Below, piece by piece: positions 5,103-6,280 of a DNA stretch of 6,280 nucleotides (position 1 is its first letter; each line of letters opens with the position of its first letter). Location of the stretch: contig CAMBRJ010000187.1 of NCBI GenBank assembly GCA_945870175.1, positions 1-6,280 of the forward strand, given 5' to 3'. The DNA is from Gemmatimonas phototrophica (GTDB taxonomy: Bacteria > Gemmatimonadota > Gemmatimonadetes > Gemmatimonadales > Gemmatimonadaceae). The notes under the pieces were generated by a model, which saw only the letters and a list, made by a program, of their open reading frames with translations, did no database searches and was not told where the DNA came from. A program made the position numbers and the translations under genes.

Positions 5103-6280
5103 CAAGTGAGGTCGTTGCGGGTAATGCCAAGTTCGTCGCGCGCGACGCGCCACGACGCCAGCCAAGCATCGGCGACGACCGCCGGCGCGATGCCGATGCG
5201 GCCGCAGCGCGACACGAAATCATCCCACCAGCCTTGTTCGAGCGCGTCGATCACATCGAGCAGTTGCCCGAGTGGCAGCTGGCGCCCATCCATCACGTCG
5301 CGCAGGGTGCTCGGGAGCGCCAAACGTTCAGCCAATATCGGCGCCGATGCGCCGAGCGCAAACTCCAGCGTCGACAACAAGCCGGCGATGAGCCGCGTGC
5401 GTGGATGCGGGGCGTTGTCGAGTGCCGCGCCCACCCGCTCGCAGGCACGCGCGCGACGCAGCGCGACGAACCCGAGCTCGGGGTCCTGCGCAGCATCGCC
5501 GATTAGTCGTGCCGCGACCGTGACTAATCGATCCATTATGGCGTCGCGTCCCAGCATCGTGATGGCGTGTGTCACCGACCGCGGGCCGCGCACGCCGAGC
5601 GAGGCGGATCCCATCGCGCGCAGCAGCGACGCCGCCAGATGCGGATCGTCCTGCACGAACGCGTCGAAGGAGGAGTCGGTGGGGCGGCCATCAGCGAAGG
5701 CGGCCAGCATGGTGAGCGCGCGCATCACGCTTTCTTCGGTGGTCCGGTCCACCGGCACAGCGGCTCCGCGCGCCAGCAAACGTCCACTGTACAACGGCAC
5801 ACCCGTTTGGAGCACGCGGTGACGCGTCAGCCGGTCATCCACGCCGCGAACGAGCGGGCGCAGTCCGGCGTCGAGCAGCACGCGGACGCGGCTTTCCAGG
5901 GCGCTCGGTGGTGTGCGCGCCGCATCGAGCACGATGGTGCTTCCCACCAACGAGGGCGGGAGTGGTTCGCCGTCGGGGAAGCCCTGGAGCGCGAAGTGAA
6001 ACCCGGCGCCGATCAGCCGGTCGACGGCGCGTCGCGTGGCCGCATCGTCGAGTGATTCGGTGGCCAGGAGCCAGACGGCATCGGCCGAGGCGAAACGGGT
6101 GATGGCCCCTTCGCGCACGATGGCTGGTGTCACGGGCACCACCAGACTCCGACCGGCGAGACGGGTGAGGGACCCCACCATATCCACGACGCGACGCGCG
6201 TCACGGTCCGGATCCGAGCTGAGGTGGCGCGCATCGGCCGGGCACGTCGAGACGGCATAGCCGATGACGCGATCTCGACG
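5102..6280 (-). CDS. HDOD protein with degenerate EAL domain (YuxH-like), 5' end beyond the window
   Basis: The reading frame stays open to the right edge (392 residues visible), so the true start is outside. The first visible residues, RRDRVIGYAV, align with the RDxRVVGYEL opening of EAL-HDOD proteins, so little is missing. Visible residues 1 to about 175 are a decayed EAL domain: GYAV replaces GYEL, HFALQGFPDG stands where active enzymes have xALDDFGTG, and LVRGVDDR replaces AEGVExx. GVPLYSGRLL near 158-168 corresponds to the closing GFDYFQGYLF. The metal-binding carboxylates are thus lost, and c-di-GMP hydrolysis is not expected. From about 181 to 390 an HDOD domain follows: DDPHLAASLLRAMGSASLG, SVTHAITMLGRDAIMDRL, RARACERVG, AGLLSTLEFALGA, ending WLASWRVARDELGI. 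HDOD is a degenerate HD fold used in signalling, without hydrolase residues. Its TGA overlaps the next start (TGATG). Likely a scaffold in signal transduction; partner unknown. Confidence 0.88.
   Translation of the reverse strand, partial: RRDRVIGYAVSTCPADARHLSSDPDRDARRVVDMVGSLTRLAGRSLVVPVTPAIVREGAITRFASADAVWLLATESLDDAATRRAVDRLIGAGFHFALQGFPDGEPLPPSLVGSTIVLDAARTPPSALESRVRVLLDAGLRPLVRGVDDRLTRHRVLQTGVPLYSGRLLARGAAVPVDRTTEESVMRALTMLAAFADGRPTDSSFDAFVQDDPHLAASLLRAMGSASLGVRGPRSVTHAITMLGRDAIMDRLVTVAARLIGDAAQDPELGFVALRRARACERVGAALDNAPHPRTRLIAGLLSTLEFALGASAPILAERLALPSTLRDVMDGRQLPLGQLLDVIDALEQGWWDDFVSRCGRIGIAPAVVADAWLASWRVARDELGITRNDLT

Noticed and set aside
5103..5165. 21-residue N-terminal extension of the acidic-tailed protein from an ATG at 5165
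   Set aside because: It lies wholly within the EAL-HDOD coding sequence in another frame; the TGATG overlap supports the ATG at 5102.
6185..6187. GTG as the start of the EAL-HDOD gene
   Set aside because: The frame is open for 31 more codons to the window edge and those codons encode the conserved RDRVIGY opening of the domain.

Overview
The window is dense, high-GC bacterial DNA with six complete protein genes of recognised or partly recognised family, two complete small genes of unknown function, and one gene that runs off the right edge. No rRNA, tRNA, mobile element or CRISPR array is visible, and no gene-free stretch exceeds 300 bases. The high GC, the mix of strong, weak and absent Shine-Dalgarno sequences and the gene content suit a free-living GC-rich soil or water bacterium. 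My impression is Gemmatimonadota, but this rests on general resemblance only.

Layout, left to right. A strong hairpin (37-76) lies just beyond the 3' end of a small one-helix membrane protein (101-364, minus). Upstream of that gene is a Y-family DNA polymerase IV, dinB (439-1725, minus). Divergent from dinB across 49 bp is ybaK (1775-2245, plus), a Cys-tRNA(Pro) deacylase that may be leaderless. It converges, with 7 bp between stops, on a PLP- and probably metal-dependent D-serine dehydratase / D-threonine aldolase family enzyme (2253-3392, minus). Divergent from that enzyme across only 31 bp is ridA (3424-3834, plus), an enamine/imine deaminase, followed 9 bp later by a small receiver-like protein of unknown function (3844-4179). 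On the opposite strand an apparent operon enters from beyond the right edge: an HDOD protein with a degenerate EAL domain (5102-6280, partial), a 155-aa protein with a very acidic tail (4635-5102), and hslR/Hsp15 (4221-4631).

Most recognisable genes deal with damage control: translesion synthesis (dinB), proofreading of mischarged tRNA (ybaK), removal of reactive enamines (ridA) and rescue of stalled 50S subunits (hslR). The most coherent functional pair is the PLP enzyme with ridA, because dehydration of D-serine or D-threonine releases the enamine that RidA hydrolyses. The least understood unit is the EAL-HDOD / acidic protein / hslR operon, where a signalling-type protein and an unknown polyacidic protein are tightly coupled to a ribosome-rescue factor.
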